Below the pieces are notes generated by a model, which saw only the letters and a program-made list of their open reading frames with translations, was not told where the DNA came from and did not search any database. Source: Methanothrix thermoacetophila PT (lineage in GTDB: Archaea; Halobacteriota; Methanosarcinia; Methanotrichales; Methanotrichaceae). Taken from it: a stretch of 64,000 nucleotides of DNA. This document shows, piece after piece, positions 35,360 through 43,855 of the stretch. The first letter of the stretch is position 1. Each line of letters starts with the position of its first letter. The position numbers and the translations under genes are program-made. Location: assembly GCF_000014945.1 (NCBI RefSeq), contig NC_008553.1, positions 1,364,001-1,428,000 on the forward strand, read 5' to 3'.

Positions 35360-35749
35360 CGGGACCCCCTAAAAAATCTACCCCCATGGGATAAATATCT
35401 ATCTGATAGAAAGCAAAAGGGCGCAAGTTTCTATCTTCAGGAGCGCAGGTCACATTTCAGATCTGCACAGCGTAGCAGTTTTATCCCACCTAGTTATATC
35501 CCACCCATATTTAGTGATCCATACGGAGCTCTCCAAAATTATGTCTCATGTGTGTATCATTGAGCTCAAGATGCACGCGACCTTGGCATTATGCAACTGC
35601 ACACTGATTACTGAAGCATACCAGTTATTCGAGCCGATGACAAAATAGCTCAGGCCCACCAAAACACATCTGCCACCTTGGGCTGCGGATCCAGCACTAC
35701 CGATGGAACGCAACGGCTGGGGATGATCTGGATTTCCTGCCTCTGCACA
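35360..35749. other. Gene-free stretch, about 390 bp
   Basis: Apart from a TATA-like AGATATTTATC near 35393 serving the bactofilin-like gene on the minus strand, I see no gene, repeat or clear hairpin here. Confidence 0.5.
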
Positions 35750-36133
35750 TCAGTGCTTCGGCAGGAGAACAGCATTCACCACGCCATCCTGCCCGGGTCT
35801 GCTCAAAACCCTGGCCTCGCCGATCTCGGTCCTGATCACAGCACCTCTCGTGATTATGTTCCTTCTCACATAATGCCTGTTTGCAGGATTGTCCACCACT
35901 GTCTCGATCTTCACAAGCTTTGTGGCACCTGTGACCGGATCCGAGACGCTGGCAACGTCTGCTTTAAGAAGGCGGAGCTTCTGGTTGCCTCCACGTGTGC
36001 GGATCTTCTTGACCCTGATTGGACCGACAAGCGTCTCTGCTGGCTCTCTGCCCAGCTCATACTTTCTCTTCCCTCTGGCCGGAACCAACCTTCCACCAGT
36101 GGGCTTTCTAGCCGACTTTCCCTGCCACTTCAT
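35750..36133 (-). CDS. rps8e: 30S ribosomal protein S8e
   Basis: A 127-residue archaeal/eukaryotic-type ribosomal protein. [20 protein letters not shown] at the start, [19 protein letters not shown], and [19 protein letters not shown] are classic S8e segments. GGAGGT lies seven bases upstream of the ATG, and a TATA box (TCTATATAAGG on the minus strand, about 36165-36175) about 35 bases upstream. It forms a single-gene transcript. Confidence 0.96.
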   Translation of the reverse strand: MKWQGKSARKPTGGRLVPARGKRKYELGREPAETLVGPIRVKKIRTRGGNQKLRLLKADVASVSDPVTGATKLVKIETVVDNPANRHYVRRNIITRGAVIRTEIGEARVLSRPGQDGVVNAVLLPKH

Positions 36134-36208
36134 AACCGATGACCTCCGTTCCCCTTTTTCAAATCCTTATATAGACTTTACGGCCACTATGCTTTTCGGG
36201 TTAGAGGG

Positions 36209-36230
36209 CCCTGACAGTTTCCCGTCAGGG
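36209..36230 (-). terminator. Hairpin after the duplicated secreted-protein gene
   Basis: CCCTGAC (36209-36215) and GTCAGGG (36224-36230) form a 7-bp stem with an 8-base loop, 37 bases beyond the stop codon at 36267 and just ahead of the rps8e promoter. It probably ends the upstream transcript. Confidence 0.45.
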
Positions 36231-36266
36231 ATATCGTCTCTACCCTTGCACGTTCATCCAGAGAAA

Positions 36267-36863
36267 TCAGGCCGCGCTTTCCAGATACGCGGCCGTCTCT
36301 TCCGACTGGAGAGCGTCATATTTCAGGTACAGCGTCTCATATCCGTCCTTCTCGAAGGCGAACTGCCATGTGCCGGGCACACCGCTGATTTCGGCTATGC
36401 CGCCTGAATCGGTCACAGCCTCAAAGCTCTTTCCATCGCCATCGACCCCTGTTATATGGACATCGGAAAGAGCAGGGCCATCGAGGCTTCCCTCATGAAC
36501 ATGAACTGTGAGGGTGACCTGATCCTGAGACGACATGGCGGCTTTTTCCAGATACGCGGCCGTCTCTTCCGACTGGAGAGCGTCATATTTCAGGTACAGC
36601 GTCTCATATCCGTCCTTCTCGAAGGCGAACTGCCATGTGCCGGGCACACCGCTGATTTCGGCTATGCCGCCTGAATCGGTCACAGCCTCAAAGCTCTTTC
36701 CATCGCCATCGACCCCTGTTATATGGACATCGGAAAGAGCAGGGCCATCGAGGCTTCCCTCATGAACATGAACTGTGAGGGTGACCTGATCCTGAGACGA
36801 CCAGGCTGGCACTGTCAAACACAAACATACCATTAGCAGTACAGAGATCCATTTGAATTTCAT
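36267..36863 (-). CDS. Secreted protein with exact internal duplication
   Basis: A 198-residue exported protein; signal peptide about 1-23 (ending VPAWSS). It contains two copies of an 86-residue domain, starting SQDQVTLTVHVHEG and ending LQSEETAAYLE, identical at the protein level. The domain looks like a carboxypeptidase-regulatory/CNA-B-like beta-sandwich (DVHITGVDGDGKSFEAVTD, GTWQFAFEKDGYETL). It is followed on the same strand by nothing until rps8e and preceded by another repeat-bearing secreted gene. Likely a surface protein; function unknown. Confidence 0.8.
   Translation of the reverse strand: MKFKWISVLLMVCLCLTVPAWSSQDQVTLTVHVHEGSLDGPALSDVHITGVDGDGKSFEAVTDSGGIAEISGVPGTWQFAFEKDGYETLYLKYDALQSEETAAYLEKAAMSSQDQVTLTVHVHEGSLDGPALSDVHITGVDGDGKSFEAVTDSGGIAEISGVPGTWQFAFEKDGYETLYLKYDALQSEETAAYLESAA
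36278..36801. repeat. 267-bp-period tandem duplication
   Basis: Bases 36278-36534 recur at 36545-36801 with no difference that I can see over 257 bases. The period of 267 is exactly 89 codons, so the frame is kept. The lack of substitutions implies a very recent event or gene conversion. Confidence 0.9.
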
Positions 36864-36902
36864 CCATTATCACACTCCAAAATTATACAAAATTATATTA
36901 TG

Positions 36903-36927
36903 CCCGATCAGATCCTCTCTGATCGGG
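36903..36927 (-). terminator. Perfect 10-bp hairpin after the 32-residue-repeat gene
   Basis: CCCGATCAGA and TCTGATCGGG form a perfect stem with a 5-base loop, nine bases beyond the stop at 36937. On the minus strand it is followed by an AT-rich run that also holds the promoter of the next gene. Confidence 0.6.
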
Positions 36928-36936
36928 TGTATCTGC

Positions 36937-37515
36937 TCAGGCCTGGACTATGACGACGTACACACTCCCTTTGCCCGGCACTGTATTGATCCTATCGATC
37001 TTCCCATCCATCATCGACTTCGGAGCGGGCTTTTCAGCCACAGGCTTGTCAGAGGTGTCATCTGCTGGAAGCCCCCTCATGTCCGGCCTGTCCAATCTCC
37101 CATCCATCATCGACTTCAGAGCGGGCTTTTCAGCCACAGGCTTGTCAGAGGTGTCATCTGCTGGAAGCTCCCTCATGTCCGGCCTGTCCAATCTCCCATC
37201 CATCATCGACTTCAGAGCGGGCTTTTCAGCCACAGGCTTGTCAGAGGTGTCATCTGCTGGAAGCTCCCTCATGTCCGGCCTGTCCAATCTCCCATCCATC
37301 ATCGACTTCAGAGCGGGCTTTTCAGCATCCGGCCCAGTTGTTTTCGCTCTGGGCGGTAGGCAGCCATCTTTTATCTGGTCATCTGACATTCCACATCCTG
37401 CGGCGACTATCCTGTTTTCGGCCTGTTTGTCATTGCCAGCGTCCGGTGCTGATAGAGCCGGCGCTATGAGAGCGCACATCGCCAGCAATGCTATTCCAAT
37501 CTTACAGTACTTCAT
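36937..37515 (-). CDS. Secreted protein with 32-residue tandem repeats
   Basis: A 192-residue exported protein; signal peptide about 1-22. After a short N-terminal part with two cysteines (AAGCGMSDDQIKDGC), residues 65-180 consist of three full and one partial copy of a 32-residue unit, for example EKPALKSMMDGRLDRP then DMRELPADDTSDKPVA. The DNA period is 96 bases. The unit is polar and probably disordered. The C-terminus VYVVIVQA is hydrophobic but short. The function is unknown; it neighbours another repeat-bearing secreted protein on the same strand. Confidence 0.75.
   Translation of the reverse strand: MKYCKIGIALLAMCALIAPALSAPDAGNDKQAENRIVAAGCGMSDDQIKDGCLPPRAKTTGPDAEKPALKSMMDGRLDRPDMRELPADDTSDKPVAEKPALKSMMDGRLDRPDMRELPADDTSDKPVAEKPALKSMMDGRLDRPDMRGLPADDTSDKPVAEKPAPKSMMDGKIDRINTVPGKGSVYVVIVQA
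37005..37330. repeat. 96-bp tandem repeats in coding sequence
   Basis: The block CATCATCGACTTC recurs at exactly 96-base steps (37009, 37105, 37201, 37297). The second and third units appear identical; the outer ones carry one or two changes. Confidence 0.85.
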
Positions 37516-38141
37516 ACAATTCCTCCGTTTGATGCCAGCTCATCACAGACAGCTCAGAGCTGACAGCCTAGGCTTTTTTTTGAACGATTTAAAAAGATGT
37601 AAGCGAACGAACATGCGTGTGATGTTCTAGAACTGGCCAATCGATGTTTCTGGAAGTTACAATAATCCTCCTGGTTGGTTCAGTTTTCGTTCTGGAACGG
37701 CCATATCGTGCCAAACGGCGCCATGACTTGAATACCGATTCGCCAGCGAAGGCAAATCATCAAACTCCTGAGGCTGGGTGTATATCGTTGAAATCCGCAA
37801 CGCCCAACCCATCCGGTTTATACTGAAACAACCACAATCTGAAACGCTTTCATCCTTTTGGCATGCCTCTAGGATAGCAGGCGTGATTTCCAGCAGGATC
37901 TCGGCAATTCGATCCCACGCCTCGTGGATGGCATGCAAAAAAATGCTGCATACAGGAAAGGGTTGAGTATTCCTAAAACCTCTGGTTTTGAGGCAAATGT
38001 GAGCCAAATGCGATATCAGCGAGAATCCGCCATTGTAAAAATAAGGGTTTATAGGAATACTCGGTTAATGTGAAATATAAATTGCATAAAATTACATAAA
38101 AACATTGAACGATGAAATGCCTCTGTGCATGCCCTTCGCTC
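37516..38141. other. Gene-free stretch with a small MITE
   Basis: About 625 bases without a convincing gene. A 30-base block at 37783 (TGAAATCCGCAACGC with flanks) is repeated at 39410. A 98-bp inverted-repeat element lies at 37965-38062, just before the dodecin gene's 3' end. Confidence 0.5.
37965..38062. repeat. 98-bp element with GAGTATTCCTA inverted ends
   Basis: GAGTATTCCTAAAACC at the left and GGTTTATAGGAATACTC at the right are near-perfect inverted repeats. GGTT stands on both sides (37961-37964 and 38063-38066), a possible 4-bp target duplication. Confidence 0.55.
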
Positions 38142-38360
38142 TCAGTCCTCCTCCCTCTCGTACTTGAATGATAACTTCACCTTTGCCCTGTACTCCACGA
38201 TCTTGCCCTTGTCCAGCCTCACATCAAGCTCGGTGACCTCTGCCACCCTCAAATCTCTCAAAGTCTTTGAAGCTGTCTCCACAACAGTCTTTACTGCATC
38301 TTCCCACCCAACCGTCGATGTGCCGACGAGCTCTATGAATTTATATACATCCCCGTTCAA
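38142..38360 (-). CDS. Dodecin
   Basis: A 72-residue flavin-binding dodecamer-forming protein: VYKFIELVGTSTVGWEDAV, then ASKTLRDLRVAEVTELDVRL and RAKVKLSFKYE are standard dodecin sequence. I place the start at TTG 38360, because GAGGTGA lies at perfect distance and the length then fits the family; an ATG ten codons upstream gives 82 residues. Dodecins store riboflavin/FMN and limit light or redox damage. Confidence 0.88.
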   Translation of the reverse strand: MNGDVYKFIELVGTSTVGWEDAVKTVVETASKTLRDLRVAEVTELDVRLDKGKIVEYRAKVKLSFKYEREED

Positions 38361-38429
38361 GCAAATCACCTCAGTAATTAATTGATACATTGCTCCTCAA
38401 TCTTAATATAACTTTCGAGATTGTGGCAA

Positions 38430-38518
38430 GACCTGTCCGGATAAGAGCTGAGCCAGAAATCTGGACCTTACCGCATTCTGCAGGTCGGAAACACCTTAAT
38501 CCTCATTAGGACAGGTCT
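38430..38518. repeat. 89-bp inverted-repeat element, copy C
   Basis: Ends GACCTGTCCGGATAAG and CTCATTAGGACAGGTC are inverted repeats. Flanks TTGTGGCAA (38421-38429) and TTGTAGCGA (38519-38527) match at 7 of 9 bases. The interior is GAGCCAGAAATCTGGACC and CTGCAGGTCGGAAACACC. Confidence 0.7.
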
Positions 38519-38673
38519 TTGTAGCGATTACGTCTTCAGACCTCCAGGACTTCCTGCAGAGGGCGCGTTTCGTCTGACCGAACCCCATCAACGATGGACT
38601 TTGTCCACCATGTTTGAGTGCGTCTGTCACATAATCCTCAAAAACTATAGCGATGAAGCGTGACTGAGTTTTG

Positions 38674-39387
38674 ATGATACGTGAGTATTTCAGACTTCAT
38701 CAGACGATAGCCACGATCGTGGCCAGATCGCAGGAGCACATAGAGATCGCAAAGAGCGCGATAATAGACAGCAGGACCCAGCTTGAGGAGTTCATAGCTT
38801 TCGACCCTCTATTCCAGCTGACCCTCGTGCCCTACGATCTCCCGGTAGATAATGCCCCGCCTATTGTAAAAAGGATGTGCCATGCATCGTCACTCTTCCA
38901 CGTCGGACCTATGGCAGCTGTCGCCGGAGCGATTGCAGCATTTGCAGTCGAGGCCATGGTGGAGGCGGGGGCTGATTACGCTGTCGTTGACAACGGTGGG
39001 GACATAGCGATCTTCTCGGATGAGCCTCTGCTTGTTGGGATATACGCCGGCTCATCTCCGATAAAGAATCTGGCACTTGAGATCCATCCCACAGGAGGAA
39101 TCCTGGGGGTGTGCAGCAGCAGCGGGACCATTGGGCCGTCAATAAGCTTCGGATGTGCAGATGTCGCGACAGTGATATCCAGAGATCCGGCGATAGCAGA
39201 TGCCGGCGCGACAGCGCTCGGCAATGCTGTCACGCCAGATGCCAGCCTGAAGGAGTGCTTCAGTGTGGTTGATAGAGATGAGGTGATCGGAGCTTTGATC
39301 ATAAGGGGTGATGAGATGGCGGTGTGGGGAGAGGTACCGCCCATACGGAGAGCGCGGGTCAAATACGACCTCATAACAAAGGGGTAG
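38674..39387 (+). CDS. UPF0280 family protein (ApbE-like)
   Basis: A 237-residue protein of the UPF0280 group, found in methanogens and related archaea. AVVDNGGDIAIFSDEP resembles the DxGGD nucleotide/flavin region of ApbE flavin transferases, and the C-terminal ADAGATALGNAV fits the same fold. No export signal is seen. The true activity is not known. ATG 38674 follows directly after an in-frame TTG at 38671; neither has a strong ribosome site. Confidence 0.75.
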   Translation: MIREYFRLHQTIATIVARSQEHIEIAKSAIIDSRTQLEEFIAFDPLFQLTLVPYDLPVDNAPPIVKRMCHASSLFHVGPMAAVAGAIAAFAVEAMVEAGADYAVVDNGGDIAIFSDEPLLVGIYAGSSPIKNLALEIHPTGGILGVCSSSGTIGPSISFGCADVATVISRDPAIADAGATALGNAVTPDASLKECFSVVDRDEVIGALIIRGDEMAVWGEVPPIRRARVKYDLITKG

Positions 39388-39672
39388 GCGGCCTGAACAG
39401 GATGAGCATCGCTGAAATCCGCAACGCTCAGTCAATCCAAACTTGTGAGACGCTCGCCCGAGTCTCTCGATTCATTCAGCTATTCGCACACACGACCAAT
39501 ATGGTTACGTTCTCTTGTACAGAAGCGTCGCAGTCGTGGCCGGATTCAGGGTCCCTACGGCCTTTGGTGAAAAGCAAAGTTTTATCTTCCACGTAATTCA
39601 ACCCTGCATGCATGTCAGGAGAAACTTCTGCGTGGGATCGCTTTCTACCATCTTGAGCACCTTCGCGGCCAA
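39388..39672. other. Intergenic region with fragments of dispersed repeats
   Basis: Holds a block at 39406-39435 shared with 37779-37808. A stretch near 39545-39580 resembles, in reverse orientation, the element at 29735. No gene is seen. Confidence 0.35.
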
Positions 39673-41175
39673 GTGGTGAAGATATTCGATACGACCCTTA
39701 GGGACGGAGAGCAGACGCCTGGAGTATCGCTCACCCCTGAGGAGAAGCTCATAATCGCCAGGCAGCTCGACAAGCTCGGGGTCAATGTCATCGAGGCTGG
39801 CTTTCCGGTATCGTCCAAGGGCGAGTTTGAATCTGTCCGGGCCATAGCGAATGAGGGGCTTACAGCCACGGTCTGCGGCCTCTCCAGGATAATCAAAAAC
39901 GATATCGACAGGTGTCTCGATGCCGATGTCGGCATGGTCCATGTATTCGTATCGACCTCCGACATACAGATAGCGCATACGATAAAGAAGAGCAGGGAGG
40001 AGATAGTTGCGGACTCGATAAAGGCGGTCGAGTACGTGAAAGACCATGGTGTTTTGTGCCTCTTCTCGGCCATGGACGCCACAAGGACGCCTCCTGCTTT
40101 CCTCAGGGAGATCTTCACGGCTGTTGAGGGCGCTGGGGCTGACATAATAAACATACCAGACACTGTGGGTGTAATGGCGCCGTCCGCGTTCCACCGGCTC
40201 GTGAAAGAGGTCTGCAGCTACATGAACATACTCGTGGATGTGCACTGTCACAACGACTTCGGGCTTGCGGTGGCGAACAGCTTGGCTGCTGTGGAGGCCG
40301 GTGCCAGGGAGGTCCAGGTCACAGTCAACGGCCTGGGAGAGAGGGCCGGCAATGCGAACCTCGCAGAGACCGTCATGAGCCTCCATTCGATATACGGAGC
40401 GAAAACCTCGATAAGAACACAGTACCTCGTTGAGACTGCGAGGCTTGTGGAGCGCCTCACAGAGACCCGGATACCCATTAACGCGCCGATCGTCGGGGAT
40501 AACGCGTTCTCCCACGAGAGCGGCATACACAGCCATGGTGTTATAGAGAGAAGCGACACATTCGAGCCTGGGATAATGACTCCTGAGATGGTCGGCCACA
40601 GGCGCAGGATAGTCCTCGGAAAGCACACCGGAAGGCATGCGGTGAAGAAGGTGCTCGAGGAGGCTGGATATCATCCGACAGAGGACCAGCTCCAGGAGAT
40701 ACTTCGGAGGATAAAGGAGCTCGGCGACAAGGGCAAGCAGGTCACGGATGCAGATCTCCAGACCATTGCAGAGGTCGTCCTGGGCGAGATCGCAAAGGGA
40801 GAGCAGGCGCTCGTCCTCAAAGAGGTGGCTGTGATGACAGGGAACACTATCACACCCACAGCCACTGTCAGGGCTCTATTCAGGGGAGAGGAGAAGGTTC
40901 TCGCAAACATTGGCGTGGGACCTGTGGATGCTGCAGTGAAGGCTGTGAGGGAGATACTCGGCCAGGACAGCCTGATCAGGGTGAGGGACTTCAGGATTGA
41001 GGCAATCACAGGAGGCTCTGATGCCCTTGCGGAGGTCGTGATAGGGGTTGAGGATACTGAGGGAAGAAAGGTCTCAGCTCGATCCGCGCGGGAGGACATA
41101 GTCATGGCATCGGTGGAGGCGCTTGTCAGCGCGATAAACCGTCTTCTGCTTCTTGAGGAACGTACATCCAAGTGA
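39673..41175 (+). CDS. leuA: 2-isopropylmalate synthase (LeuA family)
   Basis: A 500-residue HMGL-like acyltransferase with DTTLRDGEQTPGVSL at residues 6-20, metal-binding VDVHCHNDFGLA near 196-207, and the NGLGERAGN loop. The C-terminal LeuA-dimer/allosteric domain (about 375-490) supports isopropylmalate synthase, catalysing acetyl-CoA plus 2-oxoisovalerate in leucine synthesis, with leucine feedback. Citramalate or homocitrate synthase (AksA, coenzyme B synthesis) are close relatives and cannot be fully excluded. The start is GTG 39673; no ATG, GTG or TTG lies in frame just upstream. Confidence 0.82.
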   Translation: MVKIFDTTLRDGEQTPGVSLTPEEKLIIARQLDKLGVNVIEAGFPVSSKGEFESVRAIANEGLTATVCGLSRIIKNDIDRCLDADVGMVHVFVSTSDIQIAHTIKKSREEIVADSIKAVEYVKDHGVLCLFSAMDATRTPPAFLREIFTAVEGAGADIINIPDTVGVMAPSAFHRLVKEVCSYMNILVDVHCHNDFGLAVANSLAAVEAGAREVQVTVNGLGERAGNANLAETVMSLHSIYGAKTSIRTQYLVETARLVERLTETRIPINAPIVGDNAFSHESGIHSHGVIERSDTFEPGIMTPEMVGHRRRIVLGKHTGRHAVKKVLEEAGYHPTEDQLQEILRRIKELGDKGKQVTDADLQTIAEVVLGEIAKGEQALVLKEVAVMTGNTITPTATVRALFRGEEKVLANIGVGPVDAAVKAVREILGQDSLIRVRDFRIEAITGGSDALAEVVIGVEDTEGRKVSARSAREDIVMASVEALVSAINRLLLLEERTSK

Positions 41176-41203
41176 CCAAAAGAAATGAGCAGGGGATGTT
41201 GTA

Positions 41204-41959
41204 TTGGTCGAAGTCATAGATGCACACTGTCATCTCGATTTCAAGCATTTCAATAAAGACAGGATGGATGTTATAGAGAGAGCGAGAGCTTCTGGTGTTG
41301 TGGAGATGATCAACTCCGGGGTCGACCTCCAGACGAATAGAGAGACGCTGAAGCTGGCCAGGTCGCATGAGTTCATTCACGCGACTCTGGGGCTCAGCCC
41401 CAACTCCCTCGACCAGATGAGGCCCAAAGATGTGGATCTCGTACTTGATGAGATCCGGCAGAACTCCGGGGAGATAATCGGGGTTGGAGAGGCAGGGCTG
41501 GATTACTACAGGTGCAGCGATCCGGCTCTGAGAAGGCAGCAGATCGATGTATTCCGCAAGGTGATACTGCTCGCAGAGGAGCTCGAGAAACCGCTTGTGA
41601 TACACGCCAGAGAGACCGAAGATATCGCATTCGATCTTGTGAAGGATATGGAGAAGGTGGTATTTCACTGCTACAGCGGAAGCCTGGAGACCATGAGAAA
41701 GATCGTCGACAGGGGATTTTATGTGTCGATCGCAACAGTTGTGTGCAGATCTGTGAAGCACCAGGCTCTGGCAAGGAACGTGCCCCTGGATCAGCTGCTC
41801 ATCGAGACAGACAGCCCGTTTCTGTCCCCGAGAAGGGGCAGGAACGAGCCGTCTTTTATCCTTGACTCGCTCAATCTCATAGCTCGGATGAGGGGCATGG
41901 ACCCTGAGGATCTCGCCACGGCAACTGTGAGGAACACAAGAAGGATTTATGGAATGTGA
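41204..41959 (+). CDS. TatD-type metal-dependent hydrolase
   Basis: A 251-residue TIM-barrel protein: DAHCHLDF at the N-terminus (two metal-ligand His), GEAGLDYYR, VIHARE and ETDSPFLSPRRGR near the C-terminus are TatD-family signatures. Members are nucleases or deoxyribonucleases acting in DNA repair or turnover. TTG 41204 is the start, with AGGGGATG upstream. It follows leuA by 28 bases, so co-transcription is likely but functionally unexplained. Confidence 0.85.
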   Translation: MVEVIDAHCHLDFKHFNKDRMDVIERARASGVVEMINSGVDLQTNRETLKLARSHEFIHATLGLSPNSLDQMRPKDVDLVLDEIRQNSGEIIGVGEAGLDYYRCSDPALRRQQIDVFRKVILLAEELEKPLVIHARETEDIAFDLVKDMEKVVFHCYSGSLETMRKIVDRGFYVSIATVVCRSVKHQALARNVPLDQLLIETDSPFLSPRRGRNEPSFILDSLNLIARMRGMDPEDLATATVRNTRRIYGM

Positions 41960-42445
41960 TGTCTATCTCCAGGACACCTTGAGATGCGAGTTTAACACAT
42001 ATGTACAGAGGGGGCGCGGGTATTCGCATCTGCCTTCGCCCCTCAACCACGCCATCGCGTTGAACTCGTTTCAGCGCGAGTTGAGATGCATCAAATGATA
42101 GTTGCCAGGCATACCCCCTGTGATTTGACAAATCAATAGGATGAAGATATGCGAAGTTGGTTGCCGATGGTTGTGTTGTCAGAGCTCGCCTCACCGGCAT
42201 TCGATCATACAACCCATGTGCTACATGGCATGCAAACCTTACGATAAGAGGATCGATGCTGCCGCGTACTGCATGCGGACCTGTTCGAATAAGAGCTGTG
42301 GCCAGAAATCTAGACCTTACCGCCCTCTGCAGGTCGAAAACACCCGATCCTTATTCAGACACGTCCCTGCATGCGATAGAAAATTATATGAATCGACCTG
42401 TGGACATAATAAAGATTGGGGTTCTGAAATAGAGGATTAGCGATC
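41960..42445. other. Intergenic region with 89-bp element
   Basis: No gene seen in about 485 bases. It contains copy D of the 89-bp element and, at about 42065-42090, an imperfect hairpin TTGAACTCG/CGAGTTGA. Confidence 0.5.
42278..42366. repeat. 89-bp inverted-repeat element, copy D
   Basis: Bounded by GACCTGTTCGAATAAG and CTTATTCAGACACGTCC. A perfect 9-bp direct repeat CTGCATGCG lies at 42269-42277 and 42367-42375. This is the cleanest example of the family. Confidence 0.8.
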
Positions 42446-42934
42446 ATGGCTATACACTTCGAGCACATCCTGAAGTACCTTGGATCCAAGAAGGAGAAGG
42501 GAAGGAAGAAGATCGGTCTCCTGGTAGACGGTCCCAACATGCTGCGCAAGGAGTTCCAGATGGACCTCGAGGAGATACGGAACATACTCAGAGACTACGG
42601 CGACATAAAGGTCGGAAAGGTTTTCCTGAACCAGTATGCCTCCGAGAAGCTGGTGGAGGCGGTCGAGAACCAGGGGTTTGAGCCGGTTATATGCACAAGC
42701 GACGTCGATGTGAGGATGGCCGTGGAGGGTGTCGACATGATCTACAACCCTGTCATAGACACCATAGCGCTCGTCACCAGAGACGCTGATCTGAAACCGG
42801 TTCTCATGAAGGCGATGGAGCACGGCAAGGAGACGATCATATTCGGGGCAGAGCCCGGCTTTTCTGTTGCACTGAGGAACTCCGCAGATTATGTCATAGT
42901 GCTCAGAAACGGCGAGTACGTCACAGAGTCATGA
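42446..42934 (+). CDS. NYN-domain protein (predicted RNase-like)
   Basis: A 162-residue NYN/PIN-fold protein with GLLVDGPNMLRKEFQMDLEE at residues 22-41, conserved Asp residues in TSDVDVRMAVEGVD, and TRDADLKPVL. These place the expected acidic metal-binding residues of NYN nucleases, thought to process RNA. Archaeal members of this length form their own conserved family of unproven function. It is followed after 34 bases by the rhomboid gene. Confidence 0.78.
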   Translation: MAIHFEHILKYLGSKKEKGRKKIGLLVDGPNMLRKEFQMDLEEIRNILRDYGDIKVGKVFLNQYASEKLVEAVENQGFEPVICTSDVDVRMAVEGVDMIYNPVIDTIALVTRDADLKPVLMKAMEHGKETIIFGAEPGFSVALRNSADYVIVLRNGEYVTES

Positions 42935-42968
42935 GACTGGAAGTGATACCATAGGTACCATAAGAAAG

Positions 42969-43586
42969 TTGATCTCAGTCGGTATGGTCTCTGACTGGGA
43001 TGATATCAGGCCCAGAGGCTCCAGCATCTCCGCATCTCTTGCGATAATCGCTCTGTGCATCCTCGTATCGATCGCAATGGCCATTGACCCCTGGGCTGTG
43101 AGGGGATACCTCTCCCTGAATCCAGCGCTTGTCGAGTCCAGGCCGTGGACGCTGGTGACGCACATATTCGTTCATGCTGACATAGGCCATCTCTTCTGGA
43201 ATATGCTGGCCCTCTTATTCTTCGGAACAGAGCTCGAAAGAAGGGTTGGCGAGAGAAATTTCCTCTTGGTCTTCTTCGCATCCGGAATATTCGGCGGCAT
43301 TATAGAGATGCTTGTGGCAACAGGATATATGATGGGAGCCAGCGGGGCTATCATGGGGGTCATGGGAGCTCTGGCGATAATCGCGCCCGAGATCAGGGTT
43401 ATAATCTTCCCCATACCAATACCTCTGGGGATACCACTGGCGATAGCCCTGATCGCGTTCCTGGATCTGTACTACCAGATAAGCCTGCGGGGAGCGGATG
43501 GCATAGGGCACATGGCGCACCTCGCAGGACTTCTCGCCGGCCTATTCTTTGGTCAGAGCTTCGGAAGGAGAAGAAGGTATTACTGA
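42969..43586 (+). CDS. Rhomboid-family intramembrane serine protease
   Basis: A polytopic protein with six predicted helices (205 residues from TTG 42969; 200 from ATG 42984, which I consider equally likely). The catalytic serine is in MGASGAIMGVMGA and the histidine in GHMAHLAGLLAGLFFG; HIFVHADIGHLFWNMLAL is the conserved loop. It cleaves membrane proteins within the bilayer; substrates are unknown. Confidence 0.87.
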   Translation: MISVGMVSDWDDIRPRGSSISASLAIIALCILVSIAMAIDPWAVRGYLSLNPALVESRPWTLVTHIFVHADIGHLFWNMLALLFFGTELERRVGERNFLLVFFASGIFGGIIEMLVATGYMMGASGAIMGVMGALAIIAPEIRVIIFPIPIPLGIPLAIALIAFLDLYYQISLRGADGIGHMAHLAGLLAGLFFGQSFGRRRRYY

Positions 43587-43641
43587 TGGGGAACGCTGGT
43601 GTGCACCGCATCAGCTGCCTGGAATATCATGTGAGTTACCA

Positions 43642-43700
43642 CGAGATATCTCGTCTGAGATATCGAATCCCGCGATCTCATGCTGCTGCAGCATGAGATC
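43642..43700. promoter_or_regulatory. Two perfect palindromes between rhomboid gene and infB
   Basis: CGAGATATCTCG (43642-43653) is a perfect 12-base palindrome. GATCTCATGCTG/CAGCATGAGATC (43674-43685 and 43689-43700) is a perfect 12-bp stem with a 3-base loop. They could end the rhomboid transcript or bind a regulator ahead of the infB TATA box (TTTATATTTG, 43740-43749). Confidence 0.45.
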
Positions 43701-43855
43701 ACAGGAAGATATTTCAGGTGTGCCCGCAGGATGCAGAGGATTTATATTTGTTGAGATCGAGAGATAAAGAGCTGCATCGAGGAGTTTCTGAGCACCATGA
43801 GGTGTTGCCTGGGATCGCAGTCTCATTGCCTGCGGTATTTTTAGGAGGATCCACC

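Noticed and set aside
39598-40674. 358-codon minus-strand frame opposite leuA
   Set aside because: The plus-strand LeuA sequence is unambiguous; the opposite frame shows no domain.
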